From Rhizobium leguminosarum (GTDB taxonomy: Bacteria > Pseudomonadota > Alphaproteobacteria > Rhizobiales > Rhizobiaceae): a DNA stretch of 64,000 bases. Positions 12,545 to 21,033 of the stretch are shown here, piece after piece. The stretch lies in the NCBI RefSeq assembly GCF_004123835.1, contig NZ_MZMU01000012.1:186001-250000 (forward strand), read 5' to 3'. Each line of letters opens with the position of its first letter. Within the stretch, counting starts at the first letter, position 1. The position numbers and the translations under genes were made by a program. The notes below the pieces were generated by a model. The model saw nothing but the letters and a program-made list of their open reading frames with translations. It made no database searches and was not told the DNA's origin.

Positions 12545-12706
12545 ATGTCGAACGAGATTGAGCGTTTTTTTGAACATCAGGACGAAGCCGTCAGTGCGCT
12601 GTTCCTGGAAAACAAAGGCGATGAGCTGACCGATATTTTGGTGGCTGCTCTGGAAGAGGCTTTCGAAATTCTTCTCGAAGCCGCGCCCGCCGAAACCGTT
12701 CATTGA
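12545..12706 (+). CDS. small acidic hypothetical protein (53 aa)
   Basis: A 53-residue acidic protein, MSNEIERFF to the C-terminal AETVH, predicted to be mostly helical (EAVSALFLENKGDELTDILV, then ALEEAFEILLEA). I do not recognise a family. GAAGGG lies upstream of the ATG at a usable distance. It sits alone between the second DUF930 gene and the phosphotransferase gene. Its function is unknown, and the evidence is the open frame, start context and amphipathic composition only. Confidence 0.45.
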   Translation: MSNEIERFFEHQDEAVSALFLENKGDELTDILVAALEEAFEILLEAAPAETVH

Positions 12707-12812
12707 GGTCGCGGAGGCCCGTTCGGTCTGCCAGTTGTGTCCTGACCGGTCGCGCGGCTTGCGCTGTCCCCTTATGTCGGGATAATGCGGCAGCATCAAT
12801 GGCCTAGATATC

Positions 12813-13607
12813 ATGTCGATTTTCCAAGAGGATCAACCGCCGTCGGACGCACTTGATGCCCGTCTGGCCGGTTACTGGTTCGAACGCGATGCGCTCGGCC
12901 GTTCCGCTGCGAGTGTCTTCCGGCTGGAAGCTCTCGGATTGCCGACGCTTTATCTGAAGGTCGAAGAGGCCGCTCCCTTCGGCGAACTCGCCGACGAAGC
13001 GGCCAGGCTTCGCTGGCTCAAGACTTTCAGTCTGCCCTGTCCTGATGTCATTGCAGAGGACAGTGACGGTGTGCACAATCGGCTGCTGATCAGCGCGCTG
13101 TCCGGAAGTGATCTCGCCAGCGCACCGGTGCTGACGCCGCTTGCGCGGGTTGAACTGCTGGCTGCGGCACTTCATGACCTGCATCGCCTGCCGATCGCAT
13201 CCTGCCCGTTCGATCATCGGCTGGAGAGGCGTATCGCTGTGGCAAAAGCGCGGATGCAGGCCGGCATCGTCGACGAGACCGATTTTGACGAGATGCGGCT
13301 TGGAAAGAGTGCTGAGGCCTTGTTTGCCGAACTCGAGCGCCAGAGGCCGGATGGCGAGGATCTCGTCGTCACCCATGGCGACGCCTGCCTGCCGAATTTC
13401 ATCGCGTCGGAAGAGGGATTTTCGGGCTACATCGACTGCAGTCGTCTCGGCGTCGCCGACCGCTATCAGGATATCGCGCTCGCCTGCAGCAGCGTCGCCC
13501 ATAATTTCGGCGAGGCGCTGGTGCAGCCCTTCCTCGAACGTTACGGATTGACGGCACCAGATCCGGCAAGGCTCGATTATTATCAGCTGCTCGACGAATT
13601 CTTCTAG
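12813..13607 (+). CDS. APH(3')-type aminoglycoside O-phosphotransferase
   Basis: A 264-residue kinase, the same length as APH(3')-II (NptII) and similar to it along the whole length. Key residues are present: the ATP lysine in TLYLKVEE (K49), helix glutamate E62, the catalytic motif [10 protein letters not shown] (D190, N195) and the metal aspartate in YIDCSR (D208), with [14 protein letters not shown] after it and the ending YYQLLDEFF. The family phosphorylates the 3'-hydroxyl of kanamycin and neomycin. Nothing around it suggests a transposon or integron, so it looks like an ordinary chromosomal gene. Whether it gives resistance in this host cannot be told from sequence. Confidence 0.88.
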   Translation: MSIFQEDQPPSDALDARLAGYWFERDALGRSAASVFRLEALGLPTLYLKVEEAAPFGELADEAARLRWLKTFSLPCPDVIAEDSDGVHNRLLISALSGSDLASAPVLTPLARVELLAAALHDLHRLPIASCPFDHRLERRIAVAKARMQAGIVDETDFDEMRLGKSAEALFAELERQRPDGEDLVVTHGDACLPNFIASEEGFSGYIDCSRLGVADRYQDIALACSSVAHNFGEALVQPFLERYGLTAPDPARLDYYQLLDEFF

Positions 13608-13686
13608 GCAGGCATTCTCGTCGCCACGATTGCGTCATCTCACTGCGGCTGGCAGAGTGGCTGGCGATCGGACCTGCGGACAGGTG

Positions 13687-14493
13687 ATGGCGAGAAATCA
13701 GTTCAGGATGTTGCGCTCGGCGCTATCAGGCGTCGAAGCGGTGGCGGCGGAAACGCATCACAGCTTCGCGCGCCACACCCATGAGCAATTCGGCATCGGC
13801 TTGATTTCCGCCGGTGCTCAGTCATCGCTCAGCGGCCGCGGCATGGTGGAGGCCGAGGCCGGCGACATCATCACGGTCAATCCGAACGAGGTGCATGACG
13901 GCGCGCCGATCGGCGAGGGGCGGTCGTGGCGCATCCTCTATTTCGATCCCGCCATCGTCACCGGTCTGTCGCGAGAGATCAGCGAAAGCGGGGCAGGGCG
14001 ATCGGAAATCCCGCATCCTGTCATCCGCAATGCGGCGATCGCCGCCCGCTTCGAAACGCTGTTTGGCGCGGTGACCGGCGGCAGGGCGGCGGATGGGTTG
14101 TTCTGCGAGGAACTGCTTCTGCAACTCGTCGCCGATGTCATGCGGGAGCGCTGTGGTACCGAAGAGAGACCACCGGTGCCGGCGTCGATCCGCGTGGCGC
14201 GAGACCTGATCGACGATGATCCACTTGCCGCCGTCTCGCTCGCCGATCTCTCCAGGGAAAGCGGCCTCAGCCGCTTCCAGGTGCTGCGCGGTTTTGCCAA
14301 GGCGACCGGCCTGACGCCGCATGCCTACCTCGTCCAGGCCCGCATCCATATCGCCCGCCGGCTGATCGCTCAGGGCACGCCGCTTGCGGAAGCGGCTTTT
14401 GCCAGCGGCTTTGCCGACCAGAGCCACATGACGCGCGTCTTCGTGCGCAAATACGGTCTGTCGCCGCGGCTCTATGCCTGCGCGTTTCTCTGA
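13687..14493 (+). CDS. AraC-family transcriptional regulator with cupin sensor domain
   Basis: About 268 residues. The N-terminal half is an AraC-binding cupin domain (HHSFARHTHEQFGIGLISAG near 25-40, then ITVNPNEVHDGAPI). The C-terminal half holds the double helix-turn-helix of AraC/XylS regulators (LADLSRESGLSRFQVLRGF, then PLAEAAFASGFADQSHMTRVFVRKYGLSP). The gene next downstream is a DMT-family exporter. Regulators of this subtype often control an adjacent exporter, so that is the likely target, by inference. I use the ATG at 13687; an in-frame ATG 19 codons upstream is possible. Confidence 0.88.
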   Translation: MARNQFRMLRSALSGVEAVAAETHHSFARHTHEQFGIGLISAGAQSSLSGRGMVEAEAGDIITVNPNEVHDGAPIGEGRSWRILYFDPAIVTGLSREISESGAGRSEIPHPVIRNAAIAARFETLFGAVTGGRAADGLFCEELLLQLVADVMRERCGTEERPPVPASIRVARDLIDDDPLAAVSLADLSRESGLSRFQVLRGFAKATGLTPHAYLVQARIHIARRLIAQGTPLAEAAFASGFADQSHMTRVFVRKYGLSPRLYACAFL

Positions 14494-14507
14494 GCGCCCA
14501 ACCACCC

Positions 14508-14674
14508 GCCCTCGTCCTTCGAGGCTCCGGCCTGCGGCCTGCGCACCTCAGGATGAGGGCTAGTTGTGGTGCCTGCCGCTTGGGATAACGTTGCGAGCTT
14601 CCCGTTGAGCCGGGCCGCCACCTCTCTCCAGCCTCATCCTGAGGTGCCCCGTAAGGGGCCTCGAAGGACGGGGC
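14508..14674. repeat. rhizobial intergenic inverted repeat, second family
   Basis: Two arms face each other: CCTCGTCCTTCGAGGCTC..CACCTCAGGATGAGGG at 14508-14559, and CCTCATCCTGAGGTGCCC..GGGGCCTCGAAGGACGGGG at 14632-14674. Each arm also folds on itself. This family differs from the TTCTCCCC family found elsewhere in the window. It fills the araC-DMT gap and may act as a transcript end. Confidence 0.8.
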
Positions 14675-14775
14675 TGGCCGCCGCGCTTTAGTTCTTTGTT
14701 TTATGCCTGCAATTTCGTTCAAGACCCCCGACCGGCTTCTGCTGTTTTCTCGGCGCATTCAACAGGAGACGCTGG

Positions 14776-15672
14776 ATGTCGAGGCAGGTTCAAGGTTATG
14801 TCTATCTGGCGCTGGCGATGCTGACGGTGGGAAGCACGGTCGTCGCCAGCAAACTCATCGCATCAAGTCTGCCGCCGTTCAGCGCCACCGCATTGCGCTT
14901 CGCCATCGCCTTTCCCGTCTTTCTCGTGCTGATGTGGGCGACCGGCGCGCGGTTGGCGAAACTCTCCAGAGAGGACCGCCTCATCCTTGTCGTTCAGGCC
15001 GGGGCCGGCAGCGTCGGTTATACGACGCTGCTGATCTCCGGCCTCAGCCTGACCTCGGCGGCCGATGCCGGCGTCATCATCGGCACGCTGCCGGTGGTGT
15101 CGGCCGCAATCTCCATCCTGCTGCTTCGCGAACGGCCGCAGCGTGCCCTGCTTCTCGCCGTGGCGCTGGCGACGGCAGGCGTGCTGTCGATCGCCTTCAC
15201 GCCTGACGCGGCCGGAGGCTCGCTCTCCGGCAACGCGCTGATCTTCCTGGCGGTCGTCTGCGAGGGACTGTTCATCCTGCTCAACAAAAGACTGAAGACG
15301 GAGATTGCGCCGCTTGCCCAGTCGACGCTGATGGCCGGCATCGGCTTCATCGTTGCCGCCATCCCAGCTATTTTCGAAGCACCTTTCGCAGATGGAATTT
15401 CGGCAAGCGCTGTCGCCGCTGTCGTCTATTATGCGCTGGTGCCGACCGTCGGCGGATTTCTGCTCTGGTATGCGGGGGCAGAAAGGGTGAGCGGCACAGA
15501 GGCCGCGCTCTTCACCGCGCTGGCGCCGGTTTCCGCCGTCATGCTTGCCTTCATCATCCTTGGCGAGCCGGTTGGGTTCAGCCAGATCGCCGGCATCGCC
15601 TGCGTGCTTGCGGCCGTGCTCGGGCTCGCCTTTGCCGGGAGCCGCACCGTCAAACTTGCCAGGGGGAGATAG
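14776..15672 (+). CDS. DMT-superfamily (EamA) transporter
   Basis: A 298-residue inner-membrane protein with about ten hydrophobic segments in two EamA repeats, typical of drug/metabolite exporters of the RhaT/EamA group. It opens with GYVYLALAMLTVGSTVVASKLI and the second repeat starts near residue 150 (SGNALIFLAVVCEGLFILLNKRL). Substrate unknown; amino acids or metabolites are usual. A GGAGAC stretch sits before the ATG. It is followed after 3 bases by the B3/B4-domain gene, so the two form an operon, and an AraC regulator lies upstream on the same strand. Confidence 0.88.
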   Translation: MSRQVQGYVYLALAMLTVGSTVVASKLIASSLPPFSATALRFAIAFPVFLVLMWATGARLAKLSREDRLILVVQAGAGSVGYTTLLISGLSLTSAADAGVIIGTLPVVSAAISILLLRERPQRALLLAVALATAGVLSIAFTPDAAGGSLSGNALIFLAVVCEGLFILLNKRLKTEIAPLAQSTLMAGIGFIVAAIPAIFEAPFADGISASAVAAVVYYALVPTVGGFLLWYAGAERVSGTEAALFTALAPVSAVMLAFIILGEPVGFSQIAGIACVLAAVLGLAFAGSRTVKLARGR

Positions 15673-15675
15673 ACC

Positions 15676-16368
15676 ATGCAGTTCAGCCATTCCGACGCCA
15701 TATGGCAGGCCTTTCCGGAGCTTCGCGCCGGCGCGCTCCATGCGGAAGGCATCCATGCGGATGCCGATGTCGAGGTGGCGATCGCAGACTTCAACGCCAT
15801 CGCCGAGGCCCGGCTGACGCAAGCGCAGGAAGGCGAATTCCCGGAAATCCAGGCCTGGCGGCGCGGCTTTTCCCGCATGGGGCTAAAGCCGACGCAATAT
15901 CGTTGCGCTTCCGAGGCGCTGCTGCGCCGCTTCCGCCAGGAACATGCGCTGCCGCGCCTGCATCCGCTCATCGATCTCTGCAATGCGATCTCGCTCGCCT
16001 TCGCCATTCCGGTCGCCGTCTTCGACGCTGAAAAGATCGCCGGCGATCTCGAAGTCCGGCGAGCCAGGGGTGACGAGACCTATCTGACCTTCGGGGGCGA
16101 CAGCGAACATCCGGAGCCGGACGAGGTGATCTTCGCAGACGGTGCGGGAAACGCGCATGCGCGGCGCTGGACGAACCGGCAGAGCGGGCTTTCCGCCGTG
16201 CGGGAGACGACGCGCTCGGTGCTGATTGTTGCGGAGGCCCTGCATGTTTCCGCCGGTGAGGATATGGGGAAGCTGGTCGCCGTAGTTGCGGATGTGCTCG
16301 CGGGGCATTGGCCGGTGGCACCCAAAACGGCGCTGCTGAGCGTGGAATCGCCGCGTTTCGAATTCTAA
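15676..16368 (+). CDS. B3/B4 (tRNA-ligase editing-like) domain protein
   Basis: A 230-residue stand-alone B3/B4 domain protein. This fold forms the editing site of the phenylalanyl-tRNA synthetase beta chain. Diagnostic stretches are AWRRGFSRMGLKPTQYRCASEALLRR near 55-85, then LPRLHPLIDLCNAISLAFAIPVAVFD, and YLTFGGDSEHPEPDEVIFAD. Free-standing members may clear mischarged tRNA, but this has not been settled for the family. Its ATG follows the DMT transporter stop with a 3-base gap, so the two are cotranscribed and the transporter may handle a related amino acid. Confidence 0.82.
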   Translation: MQFSHSDAIWQAFPELRAGALHAEGIHADADVEVAIADFNAIAEARLTQAQEGEFPEIQAWRRGFSRMGLKPTQYRCASEALLRRFRQEHALPRLHPLIDLCNAISLAFAIPVAVFDAEKIAGDLEVRRARGDETYLTFGGDSEHPEPDEVIFADGAGNAHARRWTNRQSGLSAVRETTRSVLIVAEALHVSAGEDMGKLVAVVADVLAGHWPVAPKTALLSVESPRFEF

Positions 16369-16451
16369 GCGAAGGTGGCATTCGAGGCCTTGGGCCAGCG
16401 GCATGCCCGCCCTATCTCCATGGGGCCGATATCTCCTGGAGACGAACCACC

Positions 16452-16850
16452 ATGTCAGACAAGTCGATCAAGATTCCGGGGCCGGACCATCCGATTACGG
16501 TCGAGCACAATCCCTCCCGTGTCGTCGTCACGCTTGGCGCCAAGACCATCGCCGACACCCATGACGCACTGACGCTGCGCGAGGCCTCCTATCCGCCGGT
16601 GCAGTATATTCCGCGTAGGGATGTGGACATGTCGCTGCTTCAGCGCACCGACCACACCAGCCATTGCCCCTATAAGGGCGATGCCTCCTATTACAGCATC
16701 ATTGCGGGCGGCGACCGCTCGAAGAATGCCGTCTGGACCTACGAGGCGCCGAACGCCGCGGTCAGCAACATAAAAGACCATCTCGCCTTTTATCCCGATC
16801 GCGTCGACGGCATCGAGGAAATGGCCTCTCCGGAAGCCGGCACCTTCTGA
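16452..16850 (+). CDS. DUF427 domain-containing protein
   Basis: A 132-residue cytoplasmic protein of the DUF427 family. Typical motifs are VVVTLGAKTIADTHDALTLRE near 20-40, PPVQYIPRRDVDMSLL, then THCPYKG-like HTSHCPYKGDASYYSI near 75, and AWTYE-like VWTYEAPN. The fold is small and all-beta, and the role is unknown. The start at 16452 is chosen because CTGGAGA lies upstream and homologues begin just before the GP.H..I motif. The gene stands alone. Confidence 0.85.
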   Translation: MSDKSIKIPGPDHPITVEHNPSRVVVTLGAKTIADTHDALTLREASYPPVQYIPRRDVDMSLLQRTDHTSHCPYKGDASYYSIIAGGDRSKNAVWTYEAPNAAVSNIKDHLAFYPDRVDGIEEMASPEAGTF

Positions 16851-16925
16851 CGACGCGCATTGCGGCCGTTCCGGCGGAACATGTTTGCCTCCGGGCCGTT
16901 AGGGTCATCTAGCGGGGGATGTGTC

Positions 16926-17159
16926 GTGCCGAAATTCTACTTTCAGCTCTTCGATCGGGATGGTGCCGGGGCAACCGAGACGGGATATGATTTCGACTCT
17001 ATCGAGGCTGCCAAAGCGGAGGCGCGGCGTGTTCTCGCGGAGATGGCCGCCGAAGGCTTGCCGACTGCACCTTTGAATATGATGTCGGTGGAGCTCTTCG
17101 ATGAAAGCCGGCGACCGCTTGCGGAAATCCGGCTGATTCTCGAGGAAATTGCGAAATAG
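16926..17159 (+). CDS. DUF6894-family small protein
   Basis: A 77-residue protein starting from GTG at 16926 (VPKFYFQLFDRDGAGATETGY). It follows the DUF6894 pattern common in Rhizobiales: an aromatic-rich start, an acidic turn, a helix EAAKAEARRVLAEMAAEGLP, and a C-terminal strand on SVELFDESRRPLAEIRL. GCGGGGGAT lies upstream of the GTG. The function is unknown. A second member lies on the opposite strand 165 bases away, so the two are convergent. Confidence 0.7.
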   Translation: MPKFYFQLFDRDGAGATETGYDFDSIEAAKAEARRVLAEMAAEGLPTAPLNMMSVELFDESRRPLAEIRLILEEIAK

Positions 17160-17323
17160 CCAGGCGGGCGTCCCGGCCTGTGAATGCCTGTCGATCGCGC
17201 CAAGCAATCGAATGACTATGTCAAATTTAATTGCCGGCTATGAAGGCGGGTCTTAGCGTCGCGCAATCGACCGAGTCGGATTGATGCGTATGTGTGACTG
17301 GCGGCAGCCCTTAACGGCCGCCG

Positions 17324-17569
17324 CTATCGCAAGACGTCGAGCCATTCATTGTTGAAGACGAGACTGGCAACCGTGACCGGATCGCCCTTCTCGTTGCGAA
17401 CGGTGATGGCGATGGTCATGCGATCACCCGCCGGCAATTCGTCACGGGCCACATCCAGCAGGATGCGGGTCACTTCTTTTGGAATGTCTTCACGAGATCT
17501 GAGCTCGGTGCCGTGCTCATCGCGCGTGGGACCTTCCCCGTTGTGTAGATCGAAATAGTAGCGAGCCAT
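17324..17569 (-). CDS. DUF6894-family small protein
   Basis: An 81-residue protein, MARYYFDLHNGEGPTRDEHG at the start, which is the typical DUF6894 opening. A helix IPKEVTRILLDVARDELP follows, then a strand RMTIAITVRNEKGDPV and the ending VFNNEWLD. The function is unknown; members are frequent and often multicopy in rhizobia. It is divergent from a Crp-type regulator gene (gap of about 126 bases), so that regulator might control it. This is inference from position alone. Confidence 0.82.
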   Translation of the reverse strand: MARYYFDLHNGEGPTRDEHGTELRSREDIPKEVTRILLDVARDELPAGDRMTIAITVRNEKGDPVTVASLVFNNEWLDVLR

Positions 17570-17695
17570 GTTTTTTCCTGCGCGTCACAGGAGAAATCAC
17601 AGATGAAGACAATTGTTCCCGAGGCTAGGCATTGATTCTTATAGAAAATATAGGTCACATCGAAATGGGGCCGGCTTCCAGCGATATCGGTGGGC

Positions 17696-18421
17696 ATGCT
17701 CGTGATTGAATCCCTGCTGCTCAACCTTGGAAGCCGTGATCTGCTGTCGGCCGAGGAGGAAAGCCATCTCAGAGCGATCATCGTTAAAGACAGATATTTT
17801 GTTGCCGGGGAGGATCTCGTCTCCGAAGGAAGCAGGCCTGGCTACAGCACGCTGCTGCTCGATGGTTTTGCGGCGCGCTACAAGGTGATGGCCGATGGTA
17901 GCCGCCAGATCACCGCACTGCATGTTGCCGGCGATTTCGTCGATCTTCACGCTTTCCCGATCAAGAAGATGGATCATGGCATCGTCGCGCTGTCGTCCTG
18001 CCATGTCGCCTTCGCCGATCATGCCGATCTCAAGGCGATCACTGAACGCATGCCGCATCTGACCCGGCTGCTCTGGCTCGACACGCTGGTCGATGGCGCC
18101 ATCCACCGCGAGTGGATCGTCGCCATGGGCCGGCGCTCCAAACGCGCCCATATCGCTCATCTTGTCTGCGAACTCTTCGTGCGGCTGCAGGTGGTGAAGC
18201 GGACGCGCGGCGCAAGCTTCCAGTTTCCGTTGACGCAGATCGAGATGGCCGACGTGCTCGGCGTTTCCGTCGTCCACCTCAACAAGACGCTGCAGGCGCT
18301 GAGGCGCGAGGGCGTGTTTACCTGGGAGAACCGGACGATCACCATCGTCGACTGGGAACGCCTGCAGGAAATCGCCGAATTCGATCCCGGCTATCTCAGC
18401 ATCTTCAGAGAGCCGCGGTAA
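17696..18421 (+). CDS. Crp/Fnr-family transcriptional regulator
   Basis: About 241 residues. The N-terminal cyclic-nucleotide-binding fold (DRYFVAGEDLVSEGSRPGYSTLLLDGFAARY, then LHVAGDFVDLHAFPI) is followed by a Crp-type winged helix. Its recognition helix lies in PLTQIEMADVLGVSVVHLNKTLQALRREGVF near 180-210. I see no iron-sulfur cysteine cluster of the FixK/Fnr type, so it is not an oxygen sensor of that kind. Rhizobial genomes carry many such paralogues with no known signal. The start could also be a GTG two codons upstream. It is divergent from a DUF6894 gene. Confidence 0.85.
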   Translation: MLVIESLLLNLGSRDLLSAEEESHLRAIIVKDRYFVAGEDLVSEGSRPGYSTLLLDGFAARYKVMADGSRQITALHVAGDFVDLHAFPIKKMDHGIVALSSCHVAFADHADLKAITERMPHLTRLLWLDTLVDGAIHREWIVAMGRRSKRAHIAHLVCELFVRLQVVKRTRGASFQFPLTQIEMADVLGVSVVHLNKTLQALRREGVFTWENRTITIVDWERLQEIAEFDPGYLSIFREPR

Positions 18422-18561
18422 GACAGGGCTGGAGGAATCGCACAATCCGGTGACGGCGCTTCATTGCGATTGACAAATCGTCCATTCGGGCGGAACACCG
18501 CTCCGACCTTGAAAACTCTCTATGAAGGCTGGCGCGACCGTAGCCGGCCGGTGACATCGCA

Positions 18562-19782
18562 ATGGACATATCCCAAGGCCCGGGGAGCGTTCTTCGCCAC
18601 CCCGGCTATCTGAACTTCGCCGCCTCCCGCGTCTTTTCCTCGCTTTCCTTCCAGTCCATTGGCATCGCCATGGGGTGGATGATCTACGATCAGACGCACA
18701 GCGCCTTTGCGCTCGGCCTCGTCGGCTTGTGCCAGTTCCTGCCGATGGCGGTGCTGACCTTCGTTGTCGGCCATGTCGCCGACCGGTTCGACCGGCGGCG
18801 CATCGGGCTCGTCTGCCAGTTGATCGAAGCGGTGACGGCGCTGGTGCTGGCGGTTGCCACCTGGCAGCAATGGCTGACACCGGCCGGCATCCTTGCCGCC
18901 GTCACCGTGCTCGGCGCCGTCGTCGCCTTCGAGCGCCCGACCATGGCGGCCCTGCTGCCGAACATCGTGCCGGCCTCGATGTTGCAGAAGGCGGTCGCAA
19001 CCTCGACCTCGTTGATGCAGACGGCGATGATCATCGGCCCCTCGCTCGGCGGCCTGCTTTATGGCCTCCACCCCGTCGCGCCTTTTGCTATATCCGCGCT
19101 GCTTTTTGCCGTTGCGAGCTTCAACGTCATCTCGATCCGGATGCAATGGAGCCCTGCCAAGCGTGAGCCGGTGACGCTCGCCTCGGTCTTTGCCGGCGTC
19201 TCCTTCATCCGCAGCCGGCCGGTGATGCTCGGGACGATCTCGCTCGATCTCTTCGCGGTGCTGCTCGGCGGCGCGACGGCGCTGCTGCCAATGTTCGCCA
19301 GCGATATCCTGCATGCCGGTCCCTGGGGCCTCGGTTTTCTCCGCGCGGCCCCGGCGGTCGGCGCGCTTGCCATGTCGATCATGCTCGCCCGCCGGCCACT
19401 GAGCAGCAATGTCGGTCGCAAGATGCTCGCCGCCGTCGCCGTGTTTGGCGTCGCCACCATCGTCTTCTCGCTCTCCACCAACATCGCGCTTTCCGTGCTG
19501 GCACTGTTCGTCATCGGCGCCTCCGATACGGTGAGCGTCGTCGTGCGCAGCTCGCTGGTGCAGCTTCTGACGCCGGACGAGATGCGTGGCCGCGTCAGCG
19601 CCGTCAACTCGCTGTTCATCGGCACCTCCAACCAGCTCGGCGAATTTGAATCCGGCATGATGGCGGCGGCGCTCGGGCCGGTCGCCACAGGCGTTGTCGG
19701 CGGGCTCGGCACGATCTTCGTCGTGCTCCTGTGGATGCGGCTCTTCCCGGATCTCACCAAGGTCAAGACGCTGCAGGGTTAG
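18562..19782 (+). CDS. MFS transporter (EntS/MFS_3-like exporter)
   Basis: A 406-residue major facilitator protein with about twelve hydrophobic segments. The loop 2-3 signature is visible as GHVADRFDRRRIG near residue 75. A second conserved stretch near the C-terminal half is LLTPDEMRGRVSAVNSLFIGTSNQLGEFESG, typical of the MFS_3 / enterobactin-exporter group. The cargo cannot be told; siderophores or drugs are known for relatives. The next gene begins within a few bases, or 75 bases if its later start is used. Confidence 0.85.
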   Translation: MDISQGPGSVLRHPGYLNFAASRVFSSLSFQSIGIAMGWMIYDQTHSAFALGLVGLCQFLPMAVLTFVVGHVADRFDRRRIGLVCQLIEAVTALVLAVATWQQWLTPAGILAAVTVLGAVVAFERPTMAALLPNIVPASMLQKAVATSTSLMQTAMIIGPSLGGLLYGLHPVAPFAISALLFAVASFNVISIRMQWSPAKREPVTLASVFAGVSFIRSRPVMLGTISLDLFAVLLGGATALLPMFASDILHAGPWGLGFLRAAPAVGALAMSIMLARRPLSSNVGRKMLAAVAVFGVATIVFSLSTNIALSVLALFVIGASDTVSVVVRSSLVQLLTPDEMRGRVSAVNSLFIGTSNQLGEFESGMMAAALGPVATGVVGGLGTIFVVLLWMRLFPDLTKVKTLQG

Positions 19783-19857
19783 CACATGCGTGACGCGTTG
19801 AAAGCGGCGACCGCTCCCGTTAGGTTCGGCCCGAAACATCATTCGGCGGAGCCGCGC

Positions 19858-20457
19858 GTGACGACAAATTTTCTATCCTGTGTGCTGGCGGCGGTTTTCA
19901 TGTCGGTGCCGGCCGTGGCGCTGGCCGAGTGGCAGGCGGTCGAAGAGGTACGGCCCTATTCGATATCGGGCACCTCGGGCGCCGGCCTCTATGCATCGAT
20001 CGGCGAGCGCGGGCCGAAGGCGGGCGGCTTCGGCCGGGCGATCGCGCATACGACGTTCAAGCTGACCTGGACCAGGAAATACGAACCGCAGGGCAATGCC
20101 TGCGTTATCGTGACCAACCGGCCGAAGCTCATCATCACCTATACGCTGCCGAAACCATCTGCTGCGCTGCCAGCCGCCGTGAAGGGCAGCTGGGAGGCCT
20201 TCATATCAGGTGTGCAGGCGCATGAGCGGGTGCATGGCGAGACCATCAAGGAGATGGTCAAGGAGATCGAGGCGACGAGCATCGGCCTCACCGTTGACGA
20301 TGATCCCGATTGCAAGAAGATCAGGATCGAGCTGACCCGCCGCCTCGGCGAGATCTCCCAAAGACAGCGCCAGCGCGGCCGCGACTTCGACAAGATCGAA
20401 ATGGGTGACGGCGGCAATATCCAGCAGCTCATCCTCAAGCTGGTGAATGGGCCCTGA
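19858..20457 (+). CDS. DUF922 predicted zinc peptidase, secreted
   Basis: About 199 residues from a GTG at 19858, starting with a Sec signal peptide (TNFLSCVLAAVFMSVPAVALAEW, cleavage near ALA). The mature part is a DUF922 domain: VRPYSISGTSGAGLYASIGERGPK at the start, then the metal-binding motif AHERVHGE (an HExxH type) near residue 120, then a helical C-terminus with RQRQRGRDFDKI. The family is predicted to be a periplasmic zinc protease, without proof. An ATG 24 codons upstream is in frame but would spoil the signal peptide. Probably cotranscribed with the MFS gene. Confidence 0.8.
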   Translation: MTTNFLSCVLAAVFMSVPAVALAEWQAVEEVRPYSISGTSGAGLYASIGERGPKAGGFGRAIAHTTFKLTWTRKYEPQGNACVIVTNRPKLIITYTLPKPSAALPAAVKGSWEAFISGVQAHERVHGETIKEMVKEIEATSIGLTVDDDPDCKKIRIELTRRLGEISQRQRQRGRDFDKIEMGDGGNIQQLILKLVNGP

Positions 20458-20564
20458 TCGCCAGGAAGCTATAAGCGCGTGCGGTTAACCGCTCGGCAGC
20501 GACTGGACCCGCTTGGCAAGTCTCCTATCTCCTCCACGGTAACGACGCGCAAAGGAGGAGCGAG

Positions 20565-20918
20565 ATGTCCTATGTCGATGGTTTCATCGTGGCGGTTCCG
20601 AAGGGGAATATCGAGGCCTACAAGGAATTCTCGACCTTCGCCGGCTCCATCTGGAAGGAATATGGCGCGCTCGAATATGTCGAATGTATCGGCGACGACG
20701 TTCCCTATGGCGAGTTGACCTCCTTTCCCCGCGCCGTGCAGGCGAAGGAGGACGAGGTGGTAGTGTTTTCCTGGATCGTCTACGGCTCGCGCCAGGAGCG
20801 CGACGATATCAATGCCAAGGTGATGGCCGATCCCAGGCTCAAGGGCGACCAGTGGCAGATGCCGTTCGACGGCAAGCGGATGATCTACGGCGGCTTCGAG
20901 ACGCTGCTCAGGCTCTGA
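20565..20918 (+). CDS. DUF1428 (YbaA-like) protein
   Basis: A 117-residue protein of the DUF1428 family, an alpha/beta-barrel dimer fold. Diagnostic parts are MSYVDGFIVAVPKGNIEAY at the start, then ALEYVECIGDDVPYGELTSFPRAV near 40-60, and WQMPFDGKRMIYGGFE near the end. The family is widespread and has no known reaction. A very good ribosome site, AAAGGAGGAG, sits before the ATG, so it is likely well translated. Confidence 0.88.
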   Translation: MSYVDGFIVAVPKGNIEAYKEFSTFAGSIWKEYGALEYVECIGDDVPYGELTSFPRAVQAKEDEVVVFSWIVYGSRQERDDINAKVMADPRLKGDQWQMPFDGKRMIYGGFETLLRL

Positions 20919-20949
20919 TCGCCCGGGGCAAGCATAACTAGCCCGTGCG

Positions 20950-20980
20950 AGCTTGACTTGCACGCGCAAGCTTGACTTGC
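20950..20980. repeat. 12-bp direct repeat
   Basis: AGCTTGACTTGC occurs exactly at 20950-20961 and 20969-20980, with 7 bases between. It lies between the DUF1428 and YjbQ genes. Two TTGACTTG boxes in tandem could be promoter -35 elements or a regulator site, but nothing decides this. Confidence 0.4.
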
Positions 20981-21033
20981 GCCAAGCAGCGCGACAACTC
21001 GCGAGACATGTCATCTCGAAGCAGGAGAGCGCC

